A DNA stretch of 64,000 nucleotides from Akebia trifoliata (GCA_017979445.1 CM030713.1:29431934-29495933); one strand, 5' to 3'. Positions 24,401 to 36,329 are shown, numbered from the stretch's first letter. Translations and numbers: made by a program. The notes: generated by a model from the sequence alone, not told the origin.

Positions 24401-27400
24401 TGTGAACATCCCACACCCCATTGACTCCCACCCTCCCGTCCAATTTTGCCTCCCATATACTCTCTATTTTCTCTTCTTCCTATTCTTTAAGTCCTTTTAC
24501 TTTTGTCTCCACATCATCCCATTTAATATTGTGTTTTCTTCTACATAAAATCTCACGAGGGAGAGAATTATTTGGGTCAATGTTTAAGTCATACAAGTGT
24601 TTTGAGAGAGTTATGGCCAAAATACTAATAGGATATTACATTTACATGGGATTGGCTTCTCAAGGTCAAATGACTGAAGTCGATTTGGTCAGCATTCTCT
24701 CTTCGGCTTCTAGAATGGAGGGAACTTGGAGACCTGCAAATACCTTAGATTATATCCTAGCTATTGTAGAGAACATCTCTTATTCTTTAACTCATTTTAT
24801 GCTGATTAAGAAGGGGACAAACGAGCCAAAGATGGAGAATCTAGTAAAGTTTTGTTCACAGAGAATAAAAGTCTCTAAGTCATTATATTTTCCCTTAGTA
24901 AAATTTTCAGATTCATCCCTCTGAAGATAATCACTCTAATATAAAATTGCAACATTTGTGGAATCATATATCATTTTTAGACCTACTTCACTACAATACT
25001 GCAGAAATATTGAAGCAACTATTATGGAGAAGTACACAACAAGGGAAACAAGCAAAACATTGGTCTGTCCAGTAGAATTCATAGAAACGTTTGGGAAAAA
25101 GTAGTACATCAAATCAAATTATGATCTGAAGGAAACCTGGGAAGACGAGGATCAGTAAGACGTCTCTCCCGCAGCCCTTCCATTGATAGAAGCTGCAGCG
25201 GATTATTGGAGTTCAATCACTTGAACATACATACTGGAATGATTGAAATTAACGGAAGTAAAATTCAATTACCGTTTCTGGAGCTGGCACAGATGGCATA
25301 GTAACTTCCTGGTGTTCAAACCCTTGTTCTTCTTTCTGTAGAATAAATTTAACCCAATGTCATATTCACTTGAATTTGTAAGCATTCTTATTGAAGCTAG
25401 CTTCACCACTGCATTGTAAGAAAACATGGATCAAATGCAAATTTATAAAGAAAAATATGAAGAAACTGCGTCACCCGCCTAAAAAGTTTTTTTCCCCCTG
25501 GAAAAAGAGTTAGCACTAGGGACTAGGGTGCAAATTATTTTATAAATGCGTAAAAAAAATCATCAAATAAAGTTTGATATGGCCTTATAGATCAATTGCT
25601 TTCTTACCCATGATACTTTAAAATAAAAAATAAGAACCATATATATCCTACACAACATACCGCCGATGGACTGACAAAAGAGTTGGACCAAGAAAGTCAT
25701 TTGAAATAATAACAACAATGGTAGGTTTCGATGCAAGACTGAACCACACCTCAATACAAGAATCATGATGGTCCTCGCCAAAGACTAGACATAGCGAAGG
25801 ATGGGAGATCAACATAGGACTTGTTGACGGTTGAGCAATTTCATTAAGAACCCTACAAGAAGATGAGCTAAAAGCTCTTCTCTAGGCTAATACAAAATGT
25901 TCAAGATGATCAAAACTATTGATTCCCTACTAAAGGGAGTTGTGCGTTAGAGCTCTTGCTTTTGTTTATGTATCATATTTAGTTATACTTCTGCTACAAT
26001 ATAATGTATCATTGTCAGAAACCGTGGTATTATATATTGTATAGGAAATATCTCACATTGAGATTCTAACACTTAATCTTGAGTATATGTGTTAGAATTT
26101 TGGAGATGAGGATCCGGAGATGGATGAGTGGATTAAAGAAAAAGATGATGGATGAAAAGAAGCAGCACATCTAACTTGTGAAAGTGGTTTTTGAACAAGT
26201 TGATAAAATTGATACGCAAATGAATAACTTGGGTAAAGCACATTACTTGAAATGAAGCAAGCAAAGTGAATACGACTTGTCCTTTTTGTGTTGCATCTAC
26301 TCGTCGGGTAGCAAAGCTATTCCCATCACGTAGACGATGGACCAGGTATACAATCGGCACTGAAAATATATATATGAATAGATTAGATGAGGCTATACAG
26401 GTTTCTTATCTCAAATAAAAAGGTCCACTTGTACCAAATTTAGGTAGATGCTCTACCATTTCTAATCAAAGTCGCAACTAGCAACATATGCAACTAAATA
26501 AGGATAAATTATATTTAATATTAATTTAACAGACATAGGAGTAATGAATGAGTATCATAGCAACATCTCAAACTTTTTTTTTGGCCATCAAGGTTATTTT
26601 AAGTCCCCAACACCCCCCCCCCCCCCCCGGCCAAAAAAAAAAATTGACAACATCAAAATTCTATGAGAAATTTATTACTTCATCGCCTCAAAATTTTGTC
26701 AATTATGTAGTTGAGTACTCTCTGTATATGTAAAAGTTTAACTAAGACAATAAAATTGGAGGAAGTTGGTATTTTCTCCGGTAATATTTTTCCTTGTTTA
26801 TGCTTTAATGTTGTGTTTTGTGTCTTATTAGGTACTCCCTCCCTAACTTCCTTTCCCTGTTGTTGCTTCGTTGGTAATAGAAGAAATTGTACTTATAAAA
26901 TAAGGTGAGAATAATTATTAGAAAAAGTCGGAAATAGGAGGGAAGAAAAGGCGAGAGAAAATTTTCTGAACTAAAAAATGCCCTATCTCCCAAACACATC
27001 CTGTTTATTGAATCCAAGACATTCAATTTCTAACCAAATCAAGGATGCAATCTAAACGTCAAGAGAGGGAGAGGTCATTGCTTCTCTAGATTGTTGTACC
27101 TTAAGAATAATACATAGTGTTCTTGGGGGAGGGTGTTGCATGAGCATTCATGGAAAGGGGAGGCTCATTTTCCTGGCAGAAAATATTATATCAAGGTGAA
27201 CCTACTGGCATCTAAGACGCATTACTGTCATCTCAATGGAATAGTGAGAAAATATGGGGCACATATTCTCAAGGTACACCACATTAATTGTTCAGCTATT
27301 TCACAGGAAGAATTCATAACCAACATTTATGGGAAGGCTTTCAACACATCAGGATATTGTAAAAGGGGACTAGTCGATCCTGATGCATGTTTCTTCTTTT

Positions 27401-30400
27401 CTTGAGAGCTCTTAAAATATATGTCAGAGATATAGACGCAAGCACTACAATTGAAGTAAAAATAGGCTCACAATAGAGGAAAGTTGTAAGGGATACTTTT
27501 ATGAGGAATATAAGGTATGAGTTATAAGAGCTAGGGCGCTCAACGAGCATTTGTCCAAGGATTATAACACCTCATTTGAGAAACCAGGTGGCTGGCAAGG
27601 CTTTGAGGCCATAATTTTGTGGACTATGATGGTACTCTAAGTAGACAGGAAGACAAAGGGGATAAAGGAGGATGACATAGGTGTGTGCATTTTGAATTTC
27701 TTGAAGGTGTCGTGTTGCACTCCTCATGTGTCAGACTATCAGACACCAAGAAACATGTTAGTAGCATAGTTAAATAGAAGGCACCATCAGAATCGAAAAC
27801 AAAAAATCATAGGTAATATTTCACTGTTCACTCTAGATGATAGAAAATGCACTTACTGCCAAGGTCCCCAGCAAGAAGGAAATAGCAGTGCAAACTATGC
27901 ACAACTTTAAGGCAATCAACTGTTTTCGAAGCCGCGGCCAATGCCTGCAAATCATAGAACATTATCATGAGTCAGGAGTCAGGACGTTAATAAACTTGGA
28001 ATAAAACAAATTTCACGGCACAACTAATGCCTTCACTTCAACTCAATTAAACTTAGACCATTCTGACAAACAAACAAATATTCACAGAGAAACTGAGCTT
28101 AGCAGTTTAGCAGAAAATATAAGGAAGTAGGAAGAAATATTGATACCAAATTTAATTTGATTGTTGGCTGCAAAAATGAATGGCAATGGAAAGACAAAGA
28201 CATTATAATGTGCTTGAATTTTTGGGCCCACCATATGGGCAGAAAAGCAAAACATAATAATTAAGAAATCATTTATATCATAATATCAAGGGTTTTTAAG
28301 TCAAAGGGAAAAGGAAAAAAAGCCAATCCTGACAATCTAAACTAACAGAAGAAATTATTATGAATTCATCTATGTTATTCTGTTGTCTATGAGTGTTTTA
28401 AGGGCTTCTCATGGCATCGGGCACAAGTTCCAAGTTCTTGACCTTGGATTTAGCATGTAAGCATTTGGACAATCAGAAATTTTAGCTCATGCATATGTTC
28501 CTATACAATTAGTTTAGATCAAGTGCAACAAAAGAACTTACAGAAAACATGCTAGTATTACAACAAATTAGAGTACAAAGGGGATGAACCATGCCTGCCC
28601 AATAAATTGTCCTCCAAAAACCTGTGCAAATCTTGGAGCATCAGGCAAGGTGAATCCACGAAATATATTCACCTTCAAAACAAACAGAAAAAGAAAAAGA
28701 AAAAGAAAAAAAAAACAAAGAAAGCAAGAAAATGAGTATTAAGTATAAACAAATTATCAAAATATGCATGAGAATATGAATTGTTCATAGTCTTATCATT
28801 CTATAAGAAACATGATGCATCTACGATATCACAACCTAACTCAAGGATCCAATTAATAAGTTTACCAACTTCAGGGTCCCCTGGCCAACCTGTCTCAAGA
28901 AATAACATACAATATATATACATGGCATGTATCTATACAATACATATAGTGAATGTGCACATATATGACATGTAACAATTCTTAAGGGGTCAAGAATACA
29001 TCTAATCAATGGTTCATAAGTGTACAATGGCGCTGGTGCATATGTAGGTCGACTGCCACTTCATCGAGGGGTCCTTCAAACCCTCATGTTTTCAAGGCAA
29101 TACTGATAGCTAACATGATTCATCCACATCAGTTTGAGGGCTTGGGGACGAATAGTAAGGGATGTCTTGCAAGCATGTGAGAGGGTACCTTACACTTGGT
29201 ACAAGTATTCCTGTAATATACTCTCAAGCTTTACCATGCAGATCTGGAGGACCCTACTCAAAAAACTTCTACAAGACCATCATGCCAGAGTGAGAAGTGT
29301 AATGAGTTCTCACAGTCTGTCGAATGAGCATCATCATGGGCAAGAGATAGCCGATCAAGTACTTGGTGAAGTTGCACTTCAGTTGGTACTATCCTGCTAA
29401 ATTGGAGAAATTTTACAACATAATTTATTGTTTGTACTTTGTAGTTCGATATCACAAATGATTATCAAAAATAGTTTGGCTCATTATTTCCAAAGTCCAC
29501 TCTTTCTCTAATATTTACATGGTGAAGTTAACACAATTGTAATGGAGGTTATGAACAGGCAACGCAAACACAAATCCACGTCTCTGACCATGCATTAAAA
29601 ATGATGGGAGATGGACTACAAATATCAGATACGGATTTCCAACAGTTTATCAAGAAATCAGGTACATATTTATGTATAAGAATTTAAATAAAACACTAAT
29701 CAAAAACAAAAATATGCAAACATGACTAGCTGAGACATCCAATCAATTCAAACATTCATAATAATCTAAAGCTTAAGTACTATTAGCTCCAAATATTAAA
29801 AATATCGCATTAGCATAATTTAGCATACTTCTATTGGATCCAACTGCAGTATATGCTCCAGCATTGAACATGTTTCATGTGTTTCATCCGCATTCCATAT
29901 TGATTTTGGCTGCAACAAAGTACTATATTTATGGGGCAGCACCAAGCAGGTCAGCTGCCATCATTAACAATGCATCAGAAAAATACTAGGAGCAGTATGA
30001 GGCCATGTAATATAGATTCAATGTTCTTTTATCCGTAAAAATCAAATATGCAATTGACACAGCAAAGTACTGCAGTTTTTCTAGAAAAAACCAGCTACCT
30101 TAGACAAAGCAATTACATCAGCCTGATGAACATATGTTGCAATACCTATAAAATCATAGAATCAAGGACATCCATTAAAGACTAAAATATTAGAATTATA
30201 GATAATAAAACCATAATCAATATTAGCAATAGCAATATACTTTAACTACAAGCAGTCAATCGCCAAAAGGGATCATGGTAATATTTAAAATTTTGGTATT
30301 CTCTCTGAAAAAGAAGCTGAAATATGATTACCATTGGGTTAATCATGTTGTAGAACCAAATTTAATTGCACGACACATTATAACATAATACAATCCAACA

Positions 30401-32116
30401 TTGTTAATACACCACACTGTAAAGATGCATTGTCATTCTTTTAGTAAATTATTCAGATTGTAAGCATATCGAGGGTCACATTAGATCATTTAGCCACTCC
30501 CAATCACGGACAAAGGACGGTTGTATCAGGTAGACAGTCAGCGTGAAATGAAGCCAAAACTATAATATGGATACGAAACCATTGACTTTGCCAACCCATT
30601 AATTGGGATAAGGTGTAGCCAATGACAACGAGTGATGATGAACCAAGACCACCTAGCAGTCATTTAAAGAGCTAAAAACTGACTGGTCAATCGTAAAATC
30701 ATGAGAACAATGTGAACAGTGCTAAACCTTAATATATTAGACGATGGCGACAGTTAAAAAAACCTACTAATTCTGCAACCTATGATGTCTGTTTTTTTTA
30801 ATGTATATTTTCCTCCACTCTCGAGTGTGACATACCCCAGTTAAGCACTGTGACCCTCTTATATTCATAGTTCTCCCCCTCTCCAACAGATCGATCTTTT
30901 GGAGTAGTTGGTTGGTCAACATGTTATCAAAGCGCTAGGTTCGCATAGGTCAGGGGTTCTATTCTTTCCAACCTTATGGGTGAGGGGGAGTGTTTTGAGT
31001 GCATATTTTCCTCCACTCCCAGGTGTGTCGTACGACTCGTACCCCAATTAAGTTTTGTGACCCTTTTATATTCATATTTCTCCCCCTCTCCAACAGATCG
31101 GTCTTTTGGAGTAGATGGTTGGTTAACAAGTTTGTTTTGTTTTCTTTGATTCTCCTCAACATCCTGCTTTGCACTCTTCTATTTCATTCTAATGGTTTTT
31201 ATACTTACCAAAAGGAACATATATTATGTAATTTTTTGGTCAAATGATTACATACACACACGAGAATATAAGAGGGTCACAGGACTTAACTGGGGTATCA
31301 CACACACACACATGTAATTTGACCAAAAGGTCTATCCATTTCTGGATTTTTACCAAACATGTAAAGCTTGAACCGAAGAAAAAAAAATGGCATCGGAAGC
31401 ACGATATGCAATAAGTAGGTTAATTCGACTTAAATGAACAAAGAAGTCTGCTTCTCACCATAACCAAAATAATCATATGGTTTCAAATGAAAATCTGAAG
31501 CATTTTCTTCTTCCACATTGAAAGATCCACAAACCTCAGCCTGCCAATCATGTGTTAGAAGTAAACCACGTGTTCCACATATCTTGTTAAAATTGATCTT
31601 ATCTACAACTGAGAATAAAAATAAGAACTTGCCTCTCCCTCCCAAATGAAATAAATTCCATCCCCAATTTCCCCTTCTCGAACGACGTACTCTCTGCAAT
31701 CTACAACACAAAATCCCAAACAAAGCAAGGATTAACAGTATAATGGCCAAATTTCTGTCATTTAAAGATAAAAAAAAGAGTAAAATAAGACGAATCTCTT
31801 CTCACTGTAACGTTTGATTCGAATGACTTCGGCAATCTTCTTGAGAGATGAACTTGGGAGCCTCTGTAGTAAAGGAACGTGACCAAGAAATTCGATCACT
31901 GCTCTTCCAACAGAGATTGAAAAAAAAACAAAAAAATCAGCAAAAATTATAGATAATTTGGGAAATTCATACAAGAGATTGTGAATTTGTGATAGATTGA
32001 ACAAGAAATGTCGTTAAACATATATTTAAAACAACTGACAGATTAACAGAATGTCTAAAATCGAAGAGATATTATCGAAAATTAGGGTTGTTTGATTCAC
32101 CTTCTTCGGTGTCCAT
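21431..32116 (-). CDS. ACH2: Peroxisomal acyl-CoA thioesterase with cyclic-nucleotide-binding-like N-terminus
   Basis: Hydrolyses fatty acyl-CoA to free acid and CoA. Seventeen exons join in phase to 430 aa: 32116-32101, 31901-31806, 31700-31633, 31540-31459, 30145-30099, 29954-29829, 28672-28595, 27944-27857, 26359-26247, 25335-25273, 25192-25137, 23746-23642, 23497-23441, 22810-22709, 22401-22353, 21677-21609, 21508-21431. The N-terminal third ([38 protein letters not shown]) is a cNMP-binding-like domain. Two hotdog domains follow: [19 protein letters not shown] with [18 protein letters not shown], then SLDHSMWFHR and [10 protein letters not shown], which hold the family's catalytic Asp and Gln. 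The C-terminus SKL is a perfect PTS1 peroxisomal signal. From memory it matches Arabidopsis ACH2 over its full length. Exon 1 encodes only MDTEE plus one base. Introns 3, 7 and 15 are GC-AG. Several introns carry mobile elements. Confidence 0.94.
21678..22352 (-). other. GC-AG intron 15 of the thioesterase gene
   Basis: The donor reads GCG|GCAAGTATC at 22353/22352 and the acceptor CTTACAG|GCTGAG at 21678/21677. Only this junction gives [17 protein letters not shown] in frame. The intron also contains the hAT MITE at 21726-22170. Confidence 0.8.
21726..22170. mobile_element. hAT-type MITE, CTATGTTACC family copy 1, 445 bp
   Basis: Ends CTATGTTACCTGATTC and GAATTAGGTAACCCTG are related inverted repeats. 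Flanks GTTTGGAC (21718-21725) and GTTTGCAC (22171-22178) are an 8-bp duplication with one mismatch. The interior (GGTTCGAATTCGGG, GAAGATGGCAGATTTTGGGA, AAGACCAAGGTCAAAGGG) is shared with the element at 60243-60652. It is non-coding and lies in thioesterase intron 15. Confidence 0.82.
26613..26628 (+). repeat. Run of 16 C
   Basis: Sixteen consecutive C residues stand in an otherwise AT-rich intron and are followed by GGCC and a run of A. The minus strand could form a G-quadruplex. The exact length is unlikely to be reliable. Confidence 0.8.
27945..28594 (-). other. GC-AG intron 7 of the thioesterase gene
   Basis: The donor CAG|GCATGG at 28595/28594 and the acceptor TTTGCAG|GCATTGG at 27945/27944 give [14 protein letters not shown]. 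The nearest GT (9-10 nt on) breaks the frame. The donor is weaker than the other two GC donors in this gene. Confidence 0.72.
30790..31128 (+). mobile_element. TRIM element, second copy (LTR-internal-LTR)
   Basis: Two direct repeats (30790-30921 and 30991-31128) are related to the LTRs at 14.3-14.9 kb and end CAACA and TTAACA. They flank a 69-bp internal region that opens with TGTTATCAAAGC, a mutated initiator-tRNA-Met primer site, and ends with the purine tract GGGTGAGGGGGAG. The internal length equals that of both internal regions of the first locus. It is non-coding and lies in thioesterase intron 4. Confidence 0.8.
31262..31303 (-). mobile_element. TRIM LTR fragment
   Basis: AATATAAGAGGGTCACAGGA followed by CTTAACTGGGGTATCAC is the reverse complement of the middle of the TRIM LTR. 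It is a short inverted remnant about 130 bp from the complete copy, between CA microsatellites. Confidence 0.6.
31541..31632 (-). other. GC-AG intron 3 of the thioesterase gene
   Basis: The donor GAG|GCAAGT at 31633/31632 is the classical GC-type donor, and the acceptor is CTGGCAG|GCTGAG at 31541/31540. It joins [15 protein letters not shown] in frame. The intron is 92 bp. Confidence 0.82.
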
Positions 32117-32188
32117 TTGAAGGTTCTGAAGCTGCAATTGGATTGGATTGAAGAACTTCAGTCTCTCTCTATCCGACTTTTTCGGGTT

Positions 32189-32197
32189 CTTTTTATA
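32189..32197 (-). promoter_or_regulatory. TATA box of the thioesterase gene
   Basis: The minus strand reads TATAAAAAG about 75 nt upstream of the ATG at 32116. A CT-rich leader follows, so transcription would start near 32160. Confidence 0.6.
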
Positions 32198-32255
32198 GTT
32201 TTCTGTTGCGACTTGCAATATAAATAAGAAAATAAAACGGGAATTTTGTTAACTT

Positions 32256-32406
32256 GTGCCCTTAGTGCATACGTTAACGTGCAATAAATTCACTTCGAAA
32301 ATTGGAATCTTAGGGTATTTTAGTAAAAAAGTAGTTTTTTTCGAGGCCGTTTTCGGTACAAAATCCAATTTTCAAAATGAATTTATTGCACGTTTAACGA
32401 GGGCAC
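32256..32406. mobile_element. Fold-back MITE in the thioesterase promoter
   Basis: Left arm GTGCCCTTAGTGCATACGTT with ACGTGCAATAAATTCA and CGAAAATTGGA is inverted at the right as TCCAATTTTCAAAATGAATT, TATTGCACGTTTAACGAG, GGCAC. The element is about 150 bp and lies within 100 bp of the inferred start site. Its end motif is shared with 58075-58272. Confidence 0.7.
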
Positions 32407-32629
32407 ACACACACAAGACCCATAAAACAGACTTACAATCATTCTCATGTATAGACCTAGGGATGATCATCGATATTCGAAGAACGAACTTGAAGACCAT
32501 CCGTTGGATTAGATCTAGGGAGGATCGACACTCGGGATGATGCTATAATTTTCTTAAATGTAACTGCTTTTCGAACTTGACTGCCAATATCTCTGATCAG
32601 ATGGACGAACCGTGATAAGGATGCGAGTC

Positions 32630-33345
32630 CGACTACCCTTACTAAGTTAGTAAGGATTTCACCCTTACTAATGCTGTCTTTGGATTGAGAGAAGCGGAGA
32701 GAAGAGAAGTGAAAATAAATGAGTTCCTCTCCATTTTTGCTGTTTGGATTGTTAAGTGGGGAGAGAAAAGAAAAGAATTAAAGAGAAGAGCAAAGAAAAA
32801 AAACGTCTCCCAAAAGAATCAGAAGAGGAGAGAAATTTTTTTAAAATATTTTATAATTTCAATTCTATCCCAAGATCTCTTTTAAGATATTTTAAAATTT
32901 CAAAGTTGTCTCAAGTTCTCTCTTGCCAATCCAAACATAATGAATAGAATTTGAATTTCTCTTCTCTTCTCTTATCTTAATGAATTTCTCTTCTCTCAAT
33001 TCAAATATAACCTACAGTTCCTTTGACTCACCTAGTCGCATCTAAAAACATGATCCGATGCTTCAAGGTTATAGAGGGAAAAACTCTTTCAACTTTGAAA
33101 AGAAATAATTTGGTTGAATTTCAATTTGAAGTTTGGGAGATGTGTGGAATTCAGCAGCTGTTCATTTTCAAAGTCTTTGACTAATTTCAAAGAAAACATT
33201 TTTTGGGAAAAAACAAAAAAGGTTGGGTCTAAATTTTTTGAAGAAACTTAGAGTATTGTGCTGTTGGATTACTGAAATATTTGAGCAAAACAATCCATAG
33301 TAATGCTTAAAATCTTACTATCTTAGTAAGGAAAATGTTTCTCTA
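32630..33345. repeat. TTAGTAAGG-type repeat interrupted by a nested MITE
   Basis: The outer repeat begins CCCTTACTAAGTTAGTAAGG and ends CTTACTATCTTAGTAAGG. At about 32683-33012 it is interrupted by a G/A-rich element whose ends TTTGGATTGAGAGAAG and CTTCTCTCAATTCAAA are inverted repeats, like PIF/Tourist-type MITEs. Outside the insert the landmarks (GACTCACCTAGTCGCATC, TGCTGTTGGATTACTGAA) match the copy at 20015-20390. Confidence 0.6.
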
Positions 33346-33477
33346 ACTAACTTTGTAAAGATTATAAACCTTATTGAAGGTTGTTTTGTTCAAATGATTT
33401 ACCATATTAACAATCCACCAATAAAACCCTCTAGATTTCAAGGAAAAACTCACATTAAAAAATAAAAGAGCCAAACT

Positions 33478-33636
33478 AGAGTAACATTGAAATTGACATT
33501 GTTTGAGTCATTGCTATGTACTGCACAAAACCATAGATACTTCTCACTCGTTTCTCGGTGAAAAGCATCTATAGTTATATAGATACATCCATGTCACCAA
33601 TGTCCTAAACAATGTCAATTTCAATGTTACTTCAAC
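33478..33636. mobile_element. Fold-back element with hairpin core
   Basis: GTAACATTGAAATTGACATT at 33481 is repeated inverted as AATGTCAATTTCAATGTTAC ending near 33622, a 20-bp perfect arm within longer imperfect arms. The core CCATAGATACTTCTC / GAAAAGCATCTATAG lies in the middle. Confidence 0.75.
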
Positions 33637-33639
33637 ATT

Positions 33640-33895
33640 TTCTAAAGAAAAAAATCACAAAATAATTTTCTTAGGAATTAATTCAGGATTTTGAAAATGG
33701 ACGATTACCAAAATTTTAAGTAACTCTCAAATTTAAAATTAAAATTCAGAGGTGAAAAATAACCTATTTTTTTCAAAGTATATAGAATTTTGTCCTTATC
33801 AACCCTAAAGCATCAAATCATGATTTTAGATGCCACAATTTGCGGTCAAGGACCTTAGTGAGAATGAAATCCCTACGTACTTAGTAAGGCTAGTT
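33640..33895 (-). repeat. TTAGTAAGG-type repeat, inverted copy
   Basis: TTTTGAAAATGGACGATTAC and GGTGAAAAATAACC near the left, GATTTTAGATGCCACAATTT in the middle and GTACTTAGTAAGGC at the right are the reverse complement of the family landmarks. It abuts the fold-back element at 33478-33636. Confidence 0.5.
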
Positions 33896-34322
33896 GGACC
33901 GAATTACCATCAGCCCGAACACACCATCGTCGCTGGAGCCGGCTTGAATTAAGGAGTTTGGTAATGGTTGCTCTCAAGCCTCAATTCAACTCGTTTGGGT
34001 CATAAAGAGCCAAGAGTTTACATCTCCTACAACTCTAATTATCATGTTCCATGGAGTTGCAACTACCACTTACAAGGCACGTGGTGCATGCATCACTGTG
34101 TGGTGTGTCCAACGTGAGTTCAATGATGGCCTACATGTTGGAAGAGTGTTGATAATATGCGTACTTTATGACATGAAAGTACATAACTCATTTTTATAAC
34201 TTAGTAAAAATGAAAAGAGAGAGAGAGAAAGAGAGTTTATCTTTCCTGCTCATGGTGAAAAAAAATAAACTTTTAGATCTGATCACTTTGTAGCATTTAA
34301 AATCATCATGATTCGATGAAAT

Positions 34323-34541
34323 GAATTATTTATTTATTTATTATTATTAAAAAGGTATCTTGACTAGTTTGCGCACACCAACTATTCCCTCCTTTCTGAA
34401 CAAGACTTGCGAAACATGGTTTTTAATCCTGTAGTCTGTGACCACTGATATTAGTAGTCGGTGGGAATCGAACTTGAAATCACAAGAGGAGCACACCCCT
34501 TGACCCTGAAGTGCTACCACTCGACCACCCATCTGGTGGTT
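34323..34541 (-). mobile_element. tRNA-derived SINE candidate, family 2
   Basis: Read on the minus strand, the 5' end carries A box TGGTCGAGTGGTAGC and, about 45 nt on, a perfect B box AGTTCGATTCCC. A tRNA-unrelated body follows, and the 3' end is a TTTTT then TAATAATAA/ATAA-rich tail. Flanks GATGAAAT (34315-34322 and 34542-34549) are an exact 8-bp target duplication. Confidence 0.75.
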
Positions 34542-34559
34542 GATGAAATAGAGTTGTAA

Positions 34560-34810
34560 AGGATAAAATTATATTAACTTTAAAAAAAATGAAAAATAAA
34601 TAAATAAATAAATTATATTTTCGCTGTTGAATTTTATTTTAAAATTTGGTACTCGATAGCCGTCCGTTTTAAACACCTAGGCTCGAGCTCGAAAAACAAT
34701 TATTTTTAATTCTTTTATTTATTTATTTTTAATATGAATATTTTCATGAAATCTAGATGGTTGTGTTGTTAGATTGTCAATGTAATAATGAATGTGGGGC
34801 CAACGATCCT
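34560..34810. repeat. TTAGTAAGG-family repeat, partial
   Basis: GTTGAATTTTATTTTAAAAT, GATAGCCGTCCGTTTTAAAC, TTCATGAAATCTAGATGG and TGTTAGATTGTCAATG follow the same order as in the other copies. Ends were not found. Confidence 0.45.
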
Positions 34811-36329
34811 TTTTAAGATTTGAATCTAAAAAAATTAATATATGGGCGGAGAACGAACAAGAGAGAGAAACTCTCTCTCTTTTTTTTAATGAGTTATGTG
34901 CTTTCACGTCATCGTGCACCAAAAGTACATCAAATTATCAACACTCAATTTGAAAATACCGTAATGAATTAAATATTGGAGTTTGTCGTTTTGTATTTGA
35001 CTCAATTCCTATAATAGAATTAGGCAGAGCGAAAAGTATTTTTCATGAGATGGGAAATGTAAACCATTAGAACATCTCCAATGAAGATGTTAAAATCAAC
35101 ATGTTAAAGATGCCACGTAGGCACTTTTGTTAACCCATTTTTAACAAGTGAATTTACTTTACATGTTCAAGAACTCCAACATACACACTAGTGCACACAT
35201 GTTAAGCCACCTTTTTGTAAATGTTATTTTTTTATAATAATAATAAAAAAAAAACTAACAAAATAGTCATTGTTGACTATTGTTTTCAAAACTAATACAT
35301 TAGCAAAGCTAAAATGATTAGACAAACTGTTAGTCACAGTTAACACACACATTAACATCTGACACACTTAACAAGTCCACTAACTCATCTGTTGGAGTAA
35401 TTTTATTGGCTAAATTTTAGCTTCTGACACTAACGCATCCACTAACTTGTCCATTGCAGATGATCTTAGCCTAGGGATGTCAATGGATGCATATTGGTTC
35501 GGATACAGTAATATCTGAATCCAAATCTAAAATTTTTATTTGATATTTGAATTCGAATCCAACAGACATTTTAAAACTCTATACAAATTCGAATCCGATT
35601 AGAATTCGAATAATTTGTATACTTAAAAAAAAAAAACATAATTTTTTCTTATCCAATTGATTTTTCATTATTAAAAAAATAATGATATTATACTATTTAT
35701 ATAAAAAATTAATCAAACAAAATAATATATATTATATATTATTTTGAATCGAATATTATCAGATTCGAAATGTTAATATCTAAATCTGTATCTGATAAGG
35801 ATTTGAATATATAAAACGATCCGAATTCGAATTTGATATCCAAAATTTTCGGATAATATCTCAATTTTCAAATTCAAATTTTCGGCTATCCGTTAACATC
35901 CCTATCTTAGTCCCACACGAAAGTCATCCAAAGAGATTTTTATATGTGATTTTTCACAATGTGCTCAAACAATAGAAAAGGATTTGTTGGTATATCATTT
36001 GCTTGACAAACATGATTTGTGAGGTAAATATTTTCTCTGCAATCAAACATGCCCTTAAATTAATTTAAACAACTTGAGTCATTCACGACGTCTGGAATTG
36101 GATGAGTCAACTTGGTATAATTGGTCGTTGGGGGGGCCTTATGAGACAAGACAAGTCACCGGATTTTACAAGGAACCGTGGTTTGGTGTCTTTAAACACA
36201 TGATTAATGTGTGACAAATTTACTTCGGTCTCTTCTCTTCATTTAAACTATGGTTGAGATAAAAGTAAAAAAAAAACACAATTTTTCTAGAAATCAGAAC
36301 TCTTATCTCTATGAAGAGTCATTCTACAC

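Noticed and set aside
24421..24924. 167-codon open frame on the plus strand within a thioesterase intron
   Set aside because: No recognisable domain, low-complexity Ser/Phe start, no splice or promoter context. Treated as chance.
27133..27405. 90-codon open frame ([20 protein letters not shown]...) in thioesterase intron 8
   Set aside because: Looks peptide-like but I recognise no family and the surroundings carry stops in all frames. Possibly a decayed gene or element fragment, not supportable as a gene.
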